Assembly (NCBI GenBank): GCA_032191485.1
Contig: JAVDOI010000003.1
Coordinates: 17,810,649-17,874,648, forward strand
Length of the DNA: 64,000 bases
Source of the DNA: Leptoclinus maculatus
Taxonomy: Eukaryota > Chordata > Actinopteri > Perciformes > Stichaeidae
Direction: 5' to 3'
Made by a program: the position numbers and the translations under genes. Positions 13,116 to 25,979 of this stretch are shown here, one piece after another. How positions within the stretch are numbered: the first letter of the stretch is position 1; each line of letters starts with the position of its first letter. Under the pieces are notes generated by a model. That model was given only the letters and a program-made list of their open reading frames with translations. It had not been told where the DNA came from and ran no database searches.

Positions 13116-13340
13116 ACATGTATTGTAGGGGGAGGGCTGGTGGTGGGGTCAGTTGTCAAGCAATTGTGAGTCCGTGAAAGGCCATGTCCATCATCTTGAC
13201 TGACAACCACACACGTTTTTGTCTCGCATGGTTTCTCACATGCACATACAAACACACACACACATACACACACACACACAGGTCAGTATTGATGTGGAAT
13301 GAAGGCATTTTGACATTTTTAACCACCCAGCCCTTCAGAT

Positions 13341-13424
<84 letters not shown>

Positions 13425-15440
13425 GTCTCCTAGCCGTAAATACTCCACGAAGTGAAACACATCGATATTTGATGGTGATCCGTGGCCAGACCTGTGTGAG
13501 TGTGCGCCGATGTGTGCACGTTGGTGTGTGTATTTGTCATGTGGTTGACATGTTGACAGGTCCACTCCACCCCTTACTTCTCCCAGCTGCCATCTGATGA
13601 GGTTGAGTGATTTTCAATGGGTTTTCAGGAGACGCCGGATTGTGGATGTGCTGGGAAACGGAGGCGCTGGGAGAGCTGATAAGACTTTTGAAAAATGACA
13701 AAAGTGAACATTTTTTGGAGGGCAGGAAGAAAAAGGATTTCTAGCCCTTTCACCCTGATATGTTGCCATTTGTCAGTGAAAACAGTGGGAAACCCGAAAC
13801 AAAGACACACAACAGGAGAGATAGCTCGATACAAAGCTGGCGGGGGCTTCACAGGGGACCGAGATGCGCTTTCTCCGGGCACTGTAAGGAGGGTAGATGG
13901 AGCATTTGAAGAAATTTGAGCCAGTGGAAGTGGGCTACAGGGAAGGCATGAAAGGGTGAAGGGCAGAGAAGGAGGGAGGGAGGAGTTCTGGGCAGAAAAT
14001 GAGGGAGGAGAGAGGGCATAGGAAGGGTCAGATTTATTTCCTGTGCACTGTGGATCTTGATGATGGTCCTCTCCAGGGTCCTTCCTCAAGGGAGAAGGCC
14101 AATAGGTCTCCACGCACACCTCTGGAAGCACCAGCGTGTGTGCACATTCTTTTGCTCATGTGTGTGTGTGTGTGTGCGAGGAGTCAGAGAGTTGGTCACC
14201 ATCTGCTTTAAGGTTCTTCAGTTCTATTTCACATCAGAGCGAGGTGGGACTAAAAACCCAGATTCAATTTAATTGAGTCTACTTTGAAGTTTGAGTCATA
14301 GTAACTTTTTAAAATTTTTCTCATTTTTTTTTTTGGCATTCAGCCAGTGCAAGCACGGTGGCTCAGTGGTTAGCACTGTCGCCTCACGGCAAGAAGGACC
14401 TGCGTCTGTGGGGAATTTGCATGGATTTCCTTCCCCCATTCCAAAGGCATTCAAGTCAGGTCGATTGGAGAGCTGGTATTTCCATTAGGTGTGAATGTGA
14501 GTGCGACTGAATCCCGGTGTGCGGGCTGATCCCTCACAGACTTGTTTACATTGCCTGAAGTGCTCAGTATGTTTACGGGAGCTCATAAGCTTGGGAGCAT
14601 GGGTTTAAGAGAACTTAAAAGGACATAATATAAGAAAGTCTCCAACGGCTTGGAGCAATAAATGTCATCAGGAAAGCTCTAGGCTGCATTAATTACTACA
14701 TTAATGTCAAATTATAACAAATGAGAGAGAAAATTCTTCATAATGCCTACCCTTGATTTACCACCTCTGACATTTTTTGTTTCAAGCTAATTAGAGCATG
14801 TATGTGTTTTACTTTGCTGAACAAGAAGAAAGGTCTGGAAAAGTCTGCATATTAATGTATGAAAAATGAAACATTAAAGCCCACAGACGTACTAGTTTCT
14901 GACAAAAGCCATGCACCAGTGAATAAAGTCAGCAGAATAATCATGTCCACTGTATCTGTTATGAACTTAAAGTATTGTCAACCCATAAATAGGTACGGTG
15001 ACTTGAAATAAATGAGGTTAAATTGAGGCTTGGTGAAGGGCCATGAAACGCCCAAGTGTGTCAGTTTGTGGTAATTGGAATAATTTCAAATTAGTTTGAC
15101 AACAGGCGCCTCTAAATTAAAATACTAAAATACTAAAACGGATGAAGGCATTCAGCTGGGTTACCTAAGGATACGGCTGGTGTAGCCCTATATTTTCTTA
15201 TTGTAAGCAAATCCCATGAAAAGACCAAAACCAAATAAAAATAAATAAATAAATAAAACGTTTATTAAATGATCTCAATTACTTTATGATTTGAAACAGC
15301 AGCACAAATCGCTTCATCTCTCAACTAATCTCCTCTTTCAATCTTTTTTTACAGCGTCTCCTCACCCAAACCATGTGGGGCGAGCATGTCTAAAGCTGAA
15401 GGTGTATGTCAGACCTCCAGGTAAGTCACGCTTTAACTCA

Positions 15441-15500
<60 letters not shown>

Positions 15501-16531
15501 AAGGTCCAGATTGGCTATCAAAGTAAAATTAGTGGGGAATAAGAGGTCTGATGGAATGCCCCGGCAACACTCTCTGCTCTGATTCACAGACCAGCCAGGC
15601 AACACTTTAACACCTTTACTCACACACACACATTCTGACACGTTCACACATACAAGCTCACACGAGTGTGCGCAGGCGCATGCACACGGGCACAAAGTGG
15701 CATACGCACTTCACATCAGATCACATCACATCACACTGGGTGTGAGGGAGACCTTCTGTCCTTGTCGAAAAGAGAACAGAGCGGGCTGAAAGTGCTCTCT
15801 AAAAATGTTACCGAGCCTCCGCCATCACTCTACTGGCTGGATTTGTTCATAAGAAACAAGAGAGCAATCTAATAATAAACCCATCGCATACTCTCGAAGT
15901 CTAATCTAATAATAGACACTTCGTATTTCTTAATAAAATTCCCATTACGCCTCGGCCTTGTGGTAAAAGATGAAGCGCAACTCGCTCGCCACATAATACC
16001 GAAACAGCATGCAACCTGATAAGATATACTCTTTTTGAAAATAGCTCCCTCATAGATCGGCGGAGACAGGATGCAGTGCTCGCACGAGTATGTGGTTGTG
16101 CTGTTTAAACAGGAACTCAACAGAGAGATTATCTTGAAGATATATACCTGTACGTCTTTTCAAAGGCGGATTCTACCTCGTGAGTTTCCCGGCTCAGCCC
16201 TGACTAAAGAATCAAACCTGGGTAGTAACGCGTCTCCCTAGATAATGACACGGCTTTGAAGATCTTCGTAAAAGGATGAGAGTCGGCCTTCGCAGCTTTT
16301 CCAGACTGAGATCATTCCATCTATCGCTAAGGGGGGGAAAGGAAATTCTCTTCTCCTCCATAATTACTGAAACAACATACGTTCTTTTATTCTGTCATTG
16401 CGGCGGCTCCTCGTTGAGATTCTGCCTTTTTTCTGCTCTTAAAGTAATCTGTCTGACATTGCAACTTCCATCTCATCTGTGAAATACTGTCACCAGAGTG
16501 AGCTGTGAGCGGTTGCACATGTGTGAGTGTC

Positions 16532-16562
<31 letters not shown>

Positions 16563-17037
16563 CAGCTGCTCCAGATTCTGAGTCTCTGTGATTAAACTGT
16601 AATTAGGTTGGTTAAACCCCCTGCAGAGCTCAGTTGCTGTCGTCTTCCCCTCCTCCCTCTTTCCTCTCCTCATCCCTCGTCTTCTCCCTGCCTTTCCTTG
16701 GCTTTTGAATTGTGAGAGTTTTGTGGTTTGTCGCTCACTTTCCAAATTTTTTTCCCCTGGTGATAGTTCCACTTGTCTACCCGTCTTCTTTCCATAAATC
16801 CTCTCCCTCCTTCATCCCTCCTTTGTTTTAGATTGTCTTGTCTTTGTGTCAGTCTGTGTGTGTCCCTCTCAGTTCAGATGTTTTGTCGTTTTCTCTCTTC
16901 TTTACGTTTCAGATGGGTCGGGATATGATTCCCCAGAGCCCTTCCTGACTGATGGAGGTCCATGCTGGAGGCCAGGGTCCGTGGTCCTGTTCGCTGTTCT
17001 GGCCTCACTGCTCCTGGGTCTCTTCTCCTGGCTGTGA
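10940..17037 (+). CDS. efna2: Ephrin-A2-type GPI-anchored ephrin, partial (5' exon missing)
   Basis: Three coding exons are seen: 10940..11232 (293 bp), 15355..15420 (66 bp) and 16913..17037 (stop TGA). They splice in frame to 160 residues and both introns are GT-AG. The first exon is the ephrin receptor-binding domain, with NINDYLDIYCPYYEG, GFKRWECNRP and the G-H loop region FQLFTPFSLGFEFRPGHEYYY. The second carries ACLKLKVYVRPP, giving the four conserved cysteines of the family. The last exon has YDSPEP, a short stalk and a hydrophobic C-terminus (VVLFAVLASLLLGLFSWL) typical of a GPI-attachment signal. Ephrin-As are tethered ligands for EphA receptors in axon guidance and tissue boundary formation. 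SPEP plus PGHEYYYI fits EFNA2 better than EFNA1, A3, A4 or A5 as I recall them. The 293/66 bp exon pattern is as I know it for EFNA genes. The signal-peptide exon was not found; teleost paralogue a or b cannot be assigned. Confidence 0.93.
12895..12942. repeat. (CA)n microsatellite
   Basis: Slightly interrupted dinucleotide run. Confidence 0.9.
13068..13114. repeat. (GT)n microsatellite
   Basis: Interrupted GT run, 130 bp after a CA run of opposite sense. Confidence 0.9.
13342..13424. repeat. (GT)n(AT)n compound microsatellite
   Basis: About 73 bp of GT followed by about 10 bp of TA. Confidence 0.95.
14353..14535 (+). mobile_element. tRNA-SINE-like interspersed repeat fragment
   Basis: The start, GCACGGTGGCTCAGTGGTTA, then GCACTGTCGCCTCACGGCAAG, is a very common teleost repeat opening with a tRNA A-box-like motif. 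It goes on to GGTGTGAATGTGAGTG, found near the end of the same consensus as I know it. The B-box region is degraded. Assignment rests on memory of the family, not on a search. Confidence 0.5.
15355..15420 (+). CDS. efna2: efna2 66-bp exon
   Basis: The acceptor TTTTTTTACAG ends at 15354 and the donor GTAAGT starts at 15421. The 66 bp complete a split Ser codon and encode SPHPNHVGRACLKLKVYVRPP, including the fourth conserved ephrin cysteine. A long CA microsatellite begins about 20 bp after the donor. Confidence 0.9.
15442..15497. repeat. (CA)n microsatellite at an efna2 donor
   Basis: 56-bp CA run starting 21 bp inside the intron after exon 15355..15420. Confidence 0.95.
16534..16562. repeat. 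(TG)n microsatellite
   Basis: Dinucleotide run of about 29 bp in the last efna2 intron. Confidence 0.92.
16913..17037 (+). CDS. efna2: efna2 last coding exon with GPI signal
   Basis: The acceptor TTTACGTTTCAG ends at 16912. The exon encodes DGSGYDSPEPFLTDGGPC, then a hydrophobic tail ending FSWL and TGA at 17035-17037. The short SPEP linker followed at once by the hydrophobic segment fits the ephrin-A2 layout. A Cys/Gly-rich stretch before the tail is a plausible GPI omega-site region, but I did not predict the exact residue. Confidence 0.88.
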
Positions 17038-17701
17038 CCCCTCTCCCCGTCCTCCTGGAGCTCCCACCCAGGGTCGCTGGGCTGGGCTGGCTGTCCCTCT
17101 AAATCCACCACCCCTCAGGGAAGCCCTCTGTCTCCGTCGCACCCCCCCCCCCCCCTCCCTCCCCTTCCCCTTCTCTCCCACCTCCACCTCTATACGACCA
17201 CCAACCACCCCCACTGCCAGCCCCTCTCCATGGCCCGGCATCGGACACTGCTCCCCGGACTGGCTGAGAGGGTTGGGGTCTTGAGCTGTCTGGGACGCTG
17301 CGCTTCATCTCTGATGCAGCTGAAAAACACAAGGGAAATGTCTCTGCACTCATATCGGGGGGTCCTTTTGATTTGTCTATTGACTCTTGGCCACTGATGG
17401 GGTAGATGTAGCCGCGGCTATGATTAAACTTGTCGTTCCAGTGCAATTCCTATCATCCAATCACGGCAGGATGCATTAAGCGATAGGCCTGGATGCACAA
17501 AAATTGGATTTTTCTCACATTGCTATCCCATCGTCAAACCAAGAATTGGAAGTGGCCAAGCTTGCATTGTAATTGGAATTCTATACTACCTGGACCGGTG
17601 CCAACTGCAAGGAGAATGAGAGCAAATGTAGAGAAGGAGAGGAGAAAAGTGACCCGGCCGGTGCAGAAAAGAAAAAGGAAAACAATGCGGGCACAGATTT
17701 A

Positions 17702-17707
17702 AATAAA
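17702..17707 (+). promoter_or_regulatory. Candidate efna2 polyadenylation signal
   Basis: An AATAAA hexamer lies about 665 bp after the ephrin stop codon, with T/GT-rich sequence downstream (17720-17760). It is the first clear hexamer I saw after the stop. The 3' UTR would include a C-rich tract near 17141-17157. This is positional inference only. Confidence 0.35.
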
Positions 17708-18675
17708 GACGACCGTATCGGAAATGTAATGTTATATGTGTTGATATTTTCAGACACGGTGTAGATTCACAGCAATGTGATACAAAAATCTGACAGTTTG
17801 ATTTTTTGTTTTGTTTTTTTCTATGAGAAGCTAAGATATCACATTCTAATGACAAGTATAATCATAGGCTGTTTCAGCGGGGGGGTGGGGTGTGTGTGTA
17901 GGGGGGGGGGGGGTGTTCTGGGTGGGTTGGGTTGAGGTGTATATTTTCAGGTGGGATGTGTTCTGTCTTATTCGTGTTTCTAAACAAAGCATTTATCACA
18001 GCCTGACCAGCACAGGCGTCTTCGGGCACTGTCTAATGTCGACTGGGTCGGGGTGACTTTTGGAACCATGACTTTCTCATGTATGAATGTACCACTGGTC
18101 ACCCACCTCTTTGTCTTTCTGTATTATTATGACTGTGGTCACTGACAGTACCTTCGCTAGGACTGGCAAGGTTGAACGGGGGTTTCGGGGATTTTGGAGG
18201 GATGGTGGGTGCCGGGGGGGCAGGAGGAGAGCGAAGGACAGGTGACAAAAGGAGGCGACACTCAAGTTGCATGACCACTGTGAAACCTTCAGATCAATCT
18301 CGTTTGTAATGATGATATATTTTTTCATGGGGAAAATCAGAAACACCCTGCTACCGCTCTCTTGCTCTCCCTGAGACTTTTTTTTTTTCCAGACATCAAA
18401 AGGAAAAAAAAAATCCAGCCTCTCTCCTCACACTGTTTCTCCTGTCTGGCTTTCGGTCGTTGATGGATTAGCTTGGGCCGGGAGATAAATGGACCCACAG
18501 GGTGAAACTGACTGGAAATCAGCCCTCAGAGCCCAGGCCAGATCACAATGGACATAAATACTGACTGAAACTGGTCCTGGGTCTGAGAGCTAAACCAATA
18601 AGGGAAGCGCATAGACTGTGGCAAATGAGGCGAGGTGTGTGTGTGGGGTAGCATCACAAAAACACACATGCGCAT

Positions 18676-18712
<37 letters not shown>
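18676..18712. repeat. (CA)n microsatellite
   Basis: Dinucleotide run of about 37 bp. Confidence 0.92.
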
Positions 18713-18718
<6 letters not shown>

Positions 18719-19791
18719 TGCACACGCACACAGTCTTTGATAACGGGACGGTTCCTCTGAGATTTTGGGAGCATTCGTGGACGTGACTATAAAGGGAACA
18801 GCGCAAAGAGAGAGGGAGCAGAGGAAGGAGAGAGAGTTTGTGTGTATCATGGGACCGAGTCTTCTTTAATGTTGGGATGTGAACCTAATGAGTAAGCACT
18901 GTGAACACACGCATACATACACACATGACGACCAGTGTACAGATACACACACACACACACACGCGTACAGACATATGTAGAAAAGCACATGCAGATCTAG
19001 ACATTTACAAAAACATGGCATGCACATACACACATGTACAAAGACACACACACACACACAAGAAAACACAAACAAGGGGAAGCACTTCCTTCCCTGTTTC
19101 ATCTTATTTTTGTAGCATTTAAAATCACTGTTAATTACTCCTGTGTGGGATGCAGTGATGGGGTATAGCCTGTGGAAGATTAAAAAAATGTGTTTTCTCT
19201 TCTTCTATTCCACTGATGCTGTCCTTCTATCGTTCTTCTTCTTCTTCTCTGGTTTGTGATCCATGGTTGGTAGTGGTAGGATGCCTCCAGGTCTGAGCGT
19301 CATGTATGAGTTTGTCTCCTTTTCTGTTTGTGGTGTTTTTTTGTGGGAGCTGACCTCAGTCATTAAAGTCAGTCAGTCAAAAGTAAACACAGAAGTCAGA
19401 GCAAGGAGAGAAACACACAAATAAAGATTGTCTTTTTGTCTACTCGGAAAACAAAATGAGTGGAATTTCTTCAGTGGAAATGTGAATTAATTTTCATTTG
19501 ATGGTTTTTTTTTTTCCCCCAAAAGGACAGATGATTGTATTCATGTATTAAACTGCACCTGGGTCTTTATTTTGCCCAGTCTATCTTCCTCTGACGTCAA
19601 AGTCTTGGGACGGTGAGCATTGAGCTCTGCCAGTCAAAGCATGAAATTATTCAGATGAAATCACCCACTCCAATCTTCAGCTGTTTCTCCCTCAGCGATG
19701 TGACAGCTAATCTGAACTGCTGACAACATGGCGACTGAATAGCTTGATAGCCTTTCCTTCCTTGTTTCCATCAGATTCACAGCAGTGTGGC

Positions 19792-19960
19792 CTTCCAGTG
19801 ATGGAGAGCAACCAAGTGCATTTACTCAAGTACTGTACTTATGTACAAGTTTCATGTACTTTACTTGAGTGTTTTCATGGTCTGCTACTTTATACTTCTG
19901 CACCACGACATATTGTGCTTTATACTCCAATCCACCATGTTATAACGATATATTTTTGCA
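19792..19960 (+). mobile_element. Fish-type dispersed repeat (ACTCAAGTACTGTACTT family) fragment
   Basis: CATTTACTCAAGTACTGTAC and CTACTTTATACTTCTGCAC match a very frequent dispersed repeat of percomorph genomes as I recall it. It is truncated and diverged. Confidence 0.45.
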
Positions 19961-20019
19961 TATTTTTTTTGTATTTCTTATGTCAAAATTATTTAACAAC
20001 CTCTCAAATTTACTCATGA

Positions 20020-20063
20020 CCCTTTGGTGGGGGCCCGACCCCTAGTTTGGAAAGCACTGGACT
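20020..20063 (+). mobile_element. Possible hAT-like element end
   Basis: GGGGGCCCGACCCCTAGTTT followed by GGAAAGCACTGG resembles the terminal segment of fish hAT-type elements. It is adjacent to the previous fragment. Only this end is recognisable. Confidence 0.35.
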
Positions 20064-22299
20064 GTACATAAAGTGGTTAAAACTAGCTCCACCAGCTTCA
20101 ACAGTAAAATGCTACTTACACATTGATCACACATATTAACAACCTATTAATGTGATGTATAATGATAGACCACTCAAAGGCCATTTTCCTACAGAACATG
20201 TGCTAGAACAAGACATGGAACCATTTCATGCTGGTGATGCCTAAAGGATAAATATTCCTCTAATCTTTGAGCTCAGCAGGTTTTCTCTAGATCGGACATG
20301 AATAGACTGATGGACAATAGACACTTCCTCCATCGGGGCTTGTATGGGCCAGTGCTAGCTTGAAACATTTATCAGCCTTGTTTTAAAAGCGTTATTTGAA
20401 ACTACTGACTGCCTCTTTTGGCAGCGTGGTGCAAAAAGAATATCAAAAAGAGTTGTTTTTAGGGAAAACTGAGGTATATGAATAATAGATGAGCCTTTGC
20501 TTGCCGTGTTTGGCCCTCCTGTGCAAAGCGGGCTAATGGCTATCGATGTCTCTAGTTTCCATTAAATTGCCTCATATGAGAGCTCAATTCAAACGGAGAT
20601 TCCAGTGAAAAGGAGACAAGGGAATTAAATTATCTCTGAATATTGAAACGCACGCTTGGTCAGCCAATTCTTTGTCCTGACAAGTGTACCAGGTACCAGC
20701 AGAATTAGCCTAACGTAAAATTAAGCCCGATCAAGCAAGGCCTCGAAACCTTCCCATGTCTCAATCCTTGTGAGAGGAAAGATGAATGTGTGATACGACT
20801 GGAACAGAGCCAGAATTGAACAGATGTGCTCCTTGAAATCATGAGGAACTAGTGATCTGGGCTTTGTCACTGGCACACACACATTTATATAGCCCCCTGT
20901 ATTCCCTTCTCGATCGTATTAATCACTTGGTTATTTCAGCTATTTTCATTGGCTGGCGTACATGTGGGAGAATAATTGGCAAGAATAAATTTGGCCTATA
21001 TGATGTTGGTTTTGGCAACAACCAAAAAGAAAAGCCAGGCAATACAGATGGCGACCCCTCTCCATTCTTTTCCTCTCTTCATCTCTTCTTCTGTTGATTT
21101 CACGCTCTCACAGGCTCACTATAGGCTGATCTATTCTCCTCTCTCCCCTGTACTATTATCTCCTCGTATTCAACTAACAGGCATGATTTAGGAATTATGG
21201 AATTAGGGCAGCGCTCCCATCTCTATTAATGAGGAACGGCATGATGAAAGAGCTTGATCCTGAACGTGCCATCTGTAGTCACTATTACACATTCACTTAT
21301 TCTATCTCTCCTCTCACTACTTTTTATTCTTTCTCTTCCTTTCATCTTCTCCCTCTCTCTCACACACACATCCCATGTCAAACACACTCACATTATACCT
21401 TAGTTGTAATTACAGAGGAAATACTAATTCTTAGCTCTTCAAGCTCTGTTGGATGTGGCGTTAAATGGTGAAATCGCACAGCAGGGAAGTTAACTATGGA
21501 CCACACACCCTTGCATAGTCACACAGTCACAGGAGTCCAGATGGACCATGTGTTATTGCTGAATAATGAATGCTATGTAGACTCTATAAAAGATACATGG
21601 GCAGAGAGAGCTGGGCACCATTCATGCACCGTGGGCAGTTCAGTGAGGGCAGCTTTGGAGCGTCCCTTGTGCAAATATTGAGTTGTTACAAAATGTTCAG
21701 CATGTAGGTTTTTGGCATGCATTCTGCTATATGTGACCCAAGAAGGGAAATATTTAGCTGCAGTTAGAGAGGGGGGAAAAACACTTGCCTTTTAGACATC
21801 GTCAGTTGATATGTTGGCTGGCAGTCTGCCCAGTGTCTTTGCAGTCACCTTGAACAGGCTTTTGTGGTTTAAACCATAAAACTTGGGAATTACACAGCAG
21901 ATTCAATGCTAGAGGCTCAGATTTCAGAGCATCGCTCAGAAACACGATGAAAAATATTCAGCACTCTTGTGTTCATGTAAAATACCGAGGTGGGGTGGGG
22001 GGGGGGGGGAGGTCTGGGTGAAGGGTAAATGCTGCACTCATGTGGGGAAAATGAGCAGCGCCTCTTTTTCTCTGGAGTCATATGACAGGACATCCGCCAC
22101 CATCATGTGCTGCATTCAAATGCCCCCCAGAAAGCCCCCTACCCTCTGAGAATTACAGTTTAAAATAAAACTGCTCGAACAGCAGTGAAATATTTCCCTT
22201 TATACGCCTCTACATTTATTTGACAGCAATAGCAACTAGTTATTTTGTGGATTAAGATTGTAAATACAAAAAAAACTTTTAAAACAGGAAAGAAAAACA

Positions 22300-22680
22300 G
22301 GAATCCCGATATTTCCGACAGCACTTAAAAGCACCACCCGACACACTTCACTCAGCCAGACGGTGAAACCACTGAAGGAATCCAAAAGTTACCAAGTTCA
22401 CATACCATAAAGAAGGAGGAGTAACGAGCTCGTTTTTTTAAAAAACAAGGAGGGTTAACTGTAAGTATTGACTCCCAGATAAATATCTCTCTCCCTTTTC
22501 TCTCTCAACATAGTTGTTTGTTTGTGTTTGTGGCGCGAGGTGCTAGTTGACTAGGAAGCGGAACTAGCTAACCAGCTAGTAGCACATTAGCTAGGTTAAC
22601 GAGTTGGATCCTGTCCTGTTTACGGTCCTTACGACACTGCTGCAACCTTTCCGACAATGTAAGACAACTTTAATGTGATT
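22300..22680 (+). promoter_or_regulatory. Possible snap23 promoter / non-coding first exon
   Basis: The snap23 start-codon exon begins at a splice acceptor, so a leader exon must lie upstream. In this interval there are two good donor-like sites (GTAAGT at 22461 and GTAAGA at about 22659). A short stretch with a few CpGs (GGCGCGAGG) and GCTAG-rich sequence lies between them. No TATA box was identified. This is a positional guess that needs transcript data. Confidence 0.22.
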
Positions 22681-25600
22681 TTAACTGACTATACAGACTA
22701 TTCGACACTCTTCGACAGAGTTTCAACTATTGTATTAAGTTTAAAAGTGTTATTTTGGGGCAGTATACAGCCACAACGTTGGTAACTTGGGTGTGGGGCT
22801 TTGAAGAAAAAATCTATTTCCTTCCTTCGTCACCTGTTCATCAAGTGACCCTCATTGTATAGTCAGCACTTAACTTTATTCCTCTGCTTTTGAGATAACC
22901 AAAGTCAGGTGTGCTGACCTATTCAATTTCCACAACGCAAATGATTAACAACATATCGTATTTTCTCCTACTTCTTAAATTAAAATTGGCGAAAACCTTA
23001 TTTTTATTCTCTTTAATCATGCTGTGAAATACATACATGATCATGGTTTAGGGTTAAGTCTATACAGCATGATGTCATCGACCCTCCTTGCTCTTTGTTG
23101 TTATATAAGGTCAGCTTAAGTCACCTAGCCCAAAACAATTCAGACTTAACCAAAACAAAACGTGTTGTTATGATTGAGGACACAATGTAGGGTGAATTGT
23201 AGAAAATATCGCCTCTTATCTTTCATTATGAAGAAGGAGGATATGAACATAACATGATGGGGATCAAGAAAAGACGCCAGTGTGTGTGTGTTTGTGTGTG
23301 CTGCAGTCAGAAGTGGAGGAACAGGTTTGGGTAGACGAACAAGAAATGTTTCCCTGTAGCACTTGGGCGGTTGGTGCTGTGAAGAAACTGCAACATGAAT
23401 GTCCTCTACACATATAGAGTGGTGTCACAGTCTTGTGGTGTTATCGAGTGTGAGGTGTAAAAATGAAATATAAGGCTTTCGCTTGTGTGATGATGGGCTC
23501 AAATACAAAATAATCTATTATGTAGTGTGTGTGGCTTGGGTGTAACCTTGTAATCACTGTCATGAGGATGAATCAATATCCAGCTAATCTGAGGTCCGTT
23601 TTCCTGGCACATGTAATTGATCTTTTAGTGTTGACCCGTTCATCTGCTTGTGTTGTGGCTTGGTCTTTCTAAAGTGTGCGATATGTGTGAATGAGTCCTC
23701 CGTCAGTTGTAAACTCGTGGTATCTTGCCAAGTCCCAATAATCGGTTTAGAAAAAGCAGTCAAGCCTGTGTGAACCAAATGCCCCGACTGCCCTCTTTCC
23801 AAAAAGAAGAGAAAAATGCAGAGTCAACAACATTAAATCCTCTACGACTATCCGTGTTCCCCTGTCTTTTTTATCTCAGGATGTTTGGTTTGCTGCAGGT
23901 TTGAAAGGGAACTTGAAGTTCAGAGGTTATTTGAGAAAAGAAAATGCCACTTGAACTTTAAAGGAAAAGAGGATAAAGCTGTTTCCTGAATGGTATCTTT
24001 TGAAAAAAAAAAAAAGATTTGTGTTTATGGCTAACCGGCTCTGTCCTCCTCCTCTTTAAAGTGCAGAGTGTCTGCATCACAGAAAACAAGCTTACGGCTT
24101 GGCTTACGAAGATCTTGATCTTATGTTACCTTTTGCACCAAAGGCTGTCTGAGGCTGCCATCACACCGCTCGTGTCAGTGCACACTGTGACGCTGGGTGG
24201 CATGAAGGTCACTTGATGCACAAAATAAAAGATATTGTTTGGATTTGTATCTGCTAAAACGTTCTGCGAGGTAGCCTCGCTCATGTTGTGCTCAGAACGT
24301 ATGTCCAAATGGATTACACAACCCAGTGAAACCACACCTATTACTCATGTTCTGTGGCTTCTGCCTGTCGGTGTAGTTGTATCCATGAGAAACCTGTGTT
24401 TACAACATGGAAAGTACTGTGGTGGTGACTCTTTGCTCAGTCTCTCATGTCGTCCTGCCTTCCTCTAACACATGGTGGCCTTTTAATTCTGATCCCTTCC
24501 TCTTTTCTATGCTTTGTCTCTACATAAAAATAAACTGAAAGCACCAGAAAATGTTGAATTTCACAAGCAGTGGCCCTTAGTGGCCAACCACGATCAGCAC
24601 TTCCTGCTGCTGGTTTACAATAAGAGCCTCTCAGTGACACTTCCTGACATCATGCCCGCCCATATTTTGCAAGCTCATGAAATCTGAATTTTGTCCTAAT
24701 TTAATTGGCTGTGGGAGTTCCCTTTCAGGAAGTCACATGAGATCAGTAGTTTAACTGAATTATCTGTTTCTTTTGAAATTAAGCTTTTTGTGCAAATTAT
24801 ATGATTATTATTATGGCATGAGAAACCTGCAGATAAAATCATCCGTCTATATTGCTCCTTGTTTAGGCCATACACGCTAATAATATTGTAATTTTAGCCC
24901 TTTTTAGACAACTTATTCTAAAAGGTCTACCCTTTTGACACTGCATATAAAAGAGTAACATGCTTTTTTTTTTTTACACAGGTTTGGTTTATTTATTTAA
25001 CTTATCATTTCATCACTCTGTTATTTTTCTGACTTAAGTCAAGTATTGGTTTTGTGGTCACCTTTTGGTCGGTTTTACATACTTTTAATTGTGATTTCAC
25101 TGCCTCCTCATCTCTGTTCTCTTATTGTGATCAACCATTCTGCTGCTTTTCACACTGCAGCTCAATTTGACACCAACATGGAGCTGCTGAAGACTCACAA
25201 CAACCATAGTTTTGCTTCATAATTGAAAACGTTGTTTGTTTGCTTTTATCAGCAGGCCGTCTGTATGTGTTCAGACTCCCAACACACCTCCAGGGGCATT
25301 AAAAGAGCCAGCTTTGTTTGGGTTTTGCATCTTCTTCCCTTTCCATGTGACATGAACACATTGACGTCCTCGTGCAGTAGATGTTTGGTCCTTAAATGTG
25401 TTTTCCATATTTATGATTTCACTCTGAAAATATATTCTACAGCAGTGAGCACTAAGTAGTTCTTGGCATAATAATGTGCTGCAGCATTAAGCATTGAAAC
25501 ACTGACCCCGATGTACATTACATAGATTAGAAAGAACCAGGAAAAGACTTTATTCAGCAGAAGTCTTGATCACATTTAAATAACCAAACTTGTAGGAATA

Positions 25601-25794
25601 TTAATTGTATTTGGAATCAATATGATGCTTTATTCCCTCTCACTTCAGTCCCTCTCCTGGAAAGTATTTTGCTTTGTCTTTCATACTAGCCTGCAGTAAA
25701 GTAAGGTCTCAGATCTGTTTTAGTCACAGAGCTTCATGATAATCGATGCCCTCTGATCTGACCACATTTTTTTTTAAATTTGCTTTTCTTCCAG

Positions 25795-25909
25795 GCCGCA
25801 GAATATCGAGCTCGGTGCCACAGGGGGAGCCTCCAAACAGGACAGCAGCAACATGGATGACATGACTGTCGAGCAGATGGCCCTTAAGGCCAACCAAGTG
25901 ACTGACGAG
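25795..25909 (+). other. snap23: snap23 exon with 5' UTR and start codon
   Basis: The acceptor TTTTCTTCCAG ends at 25794, so this is not the first exon of the transcript: at least one upstream non-coding exon exists. The ATG at 25853 is chosen because it opens MDDMTVEQMALKANQVTDE, which lines up with the SNAP-23 N-terminus. It is followed at once by a second in-frame ATG (residue 4). The donor GTACTG is at 25910, and a CA repeat starts 17 bp further on. Confidence 0.82.
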
Positions 25910-25917
25910 GTACTGAG

Positions 25918-25979
<62 letters not shown>

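Larger units (their letters stand above)
11233..15354 (+). other. efna2: efna2 intron between receptor-domain exon and 66-bp exon
   Basis: 4.1 kb with several CA/TG microsatellites (12895-12942, 13068-13114, 13251-13280, 13342-13424) and a tRNA-SINE-like repeat fragment near 14353-14535. No alternative ephrin exon was recognised. Confidence 0.8.
15421..16912 (+). other. efna2: efna2 last intron
   Basis: 1.5 kb. It begins GTAAGT, carries a 56-bp CA repeat 21 bp after the donor and a TG repeat at 16534-16562, and ends in a pyrimidine-rich acceptor. In some ephrin-A genes a variable exon falls here; I saw no open candidate with family similarity. Confidence 0.8.
17038..25794. other. efna2 3' UTR, intergenic DNA and snap23 leader region
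   Basis: The first ~670 bp after the ephrin stop are probably 3' UTR. The rest has CA-rich blocks (18676-18712 and about 18903-19060) and fish-type interspersed repeat fragments (19792-20063). A possible snap23 leader exon lies around 22300-22680. Long stretches (20100-22200, 22700-25700) show nothing I can name. Confidence 0.6.

Noticed and set aside
14353..14430. Functional tRNA gene
   Set aside because: There is an A-box-like motif only; no cloverleaf, degraded B box; better explained as a SINE-like repeat.
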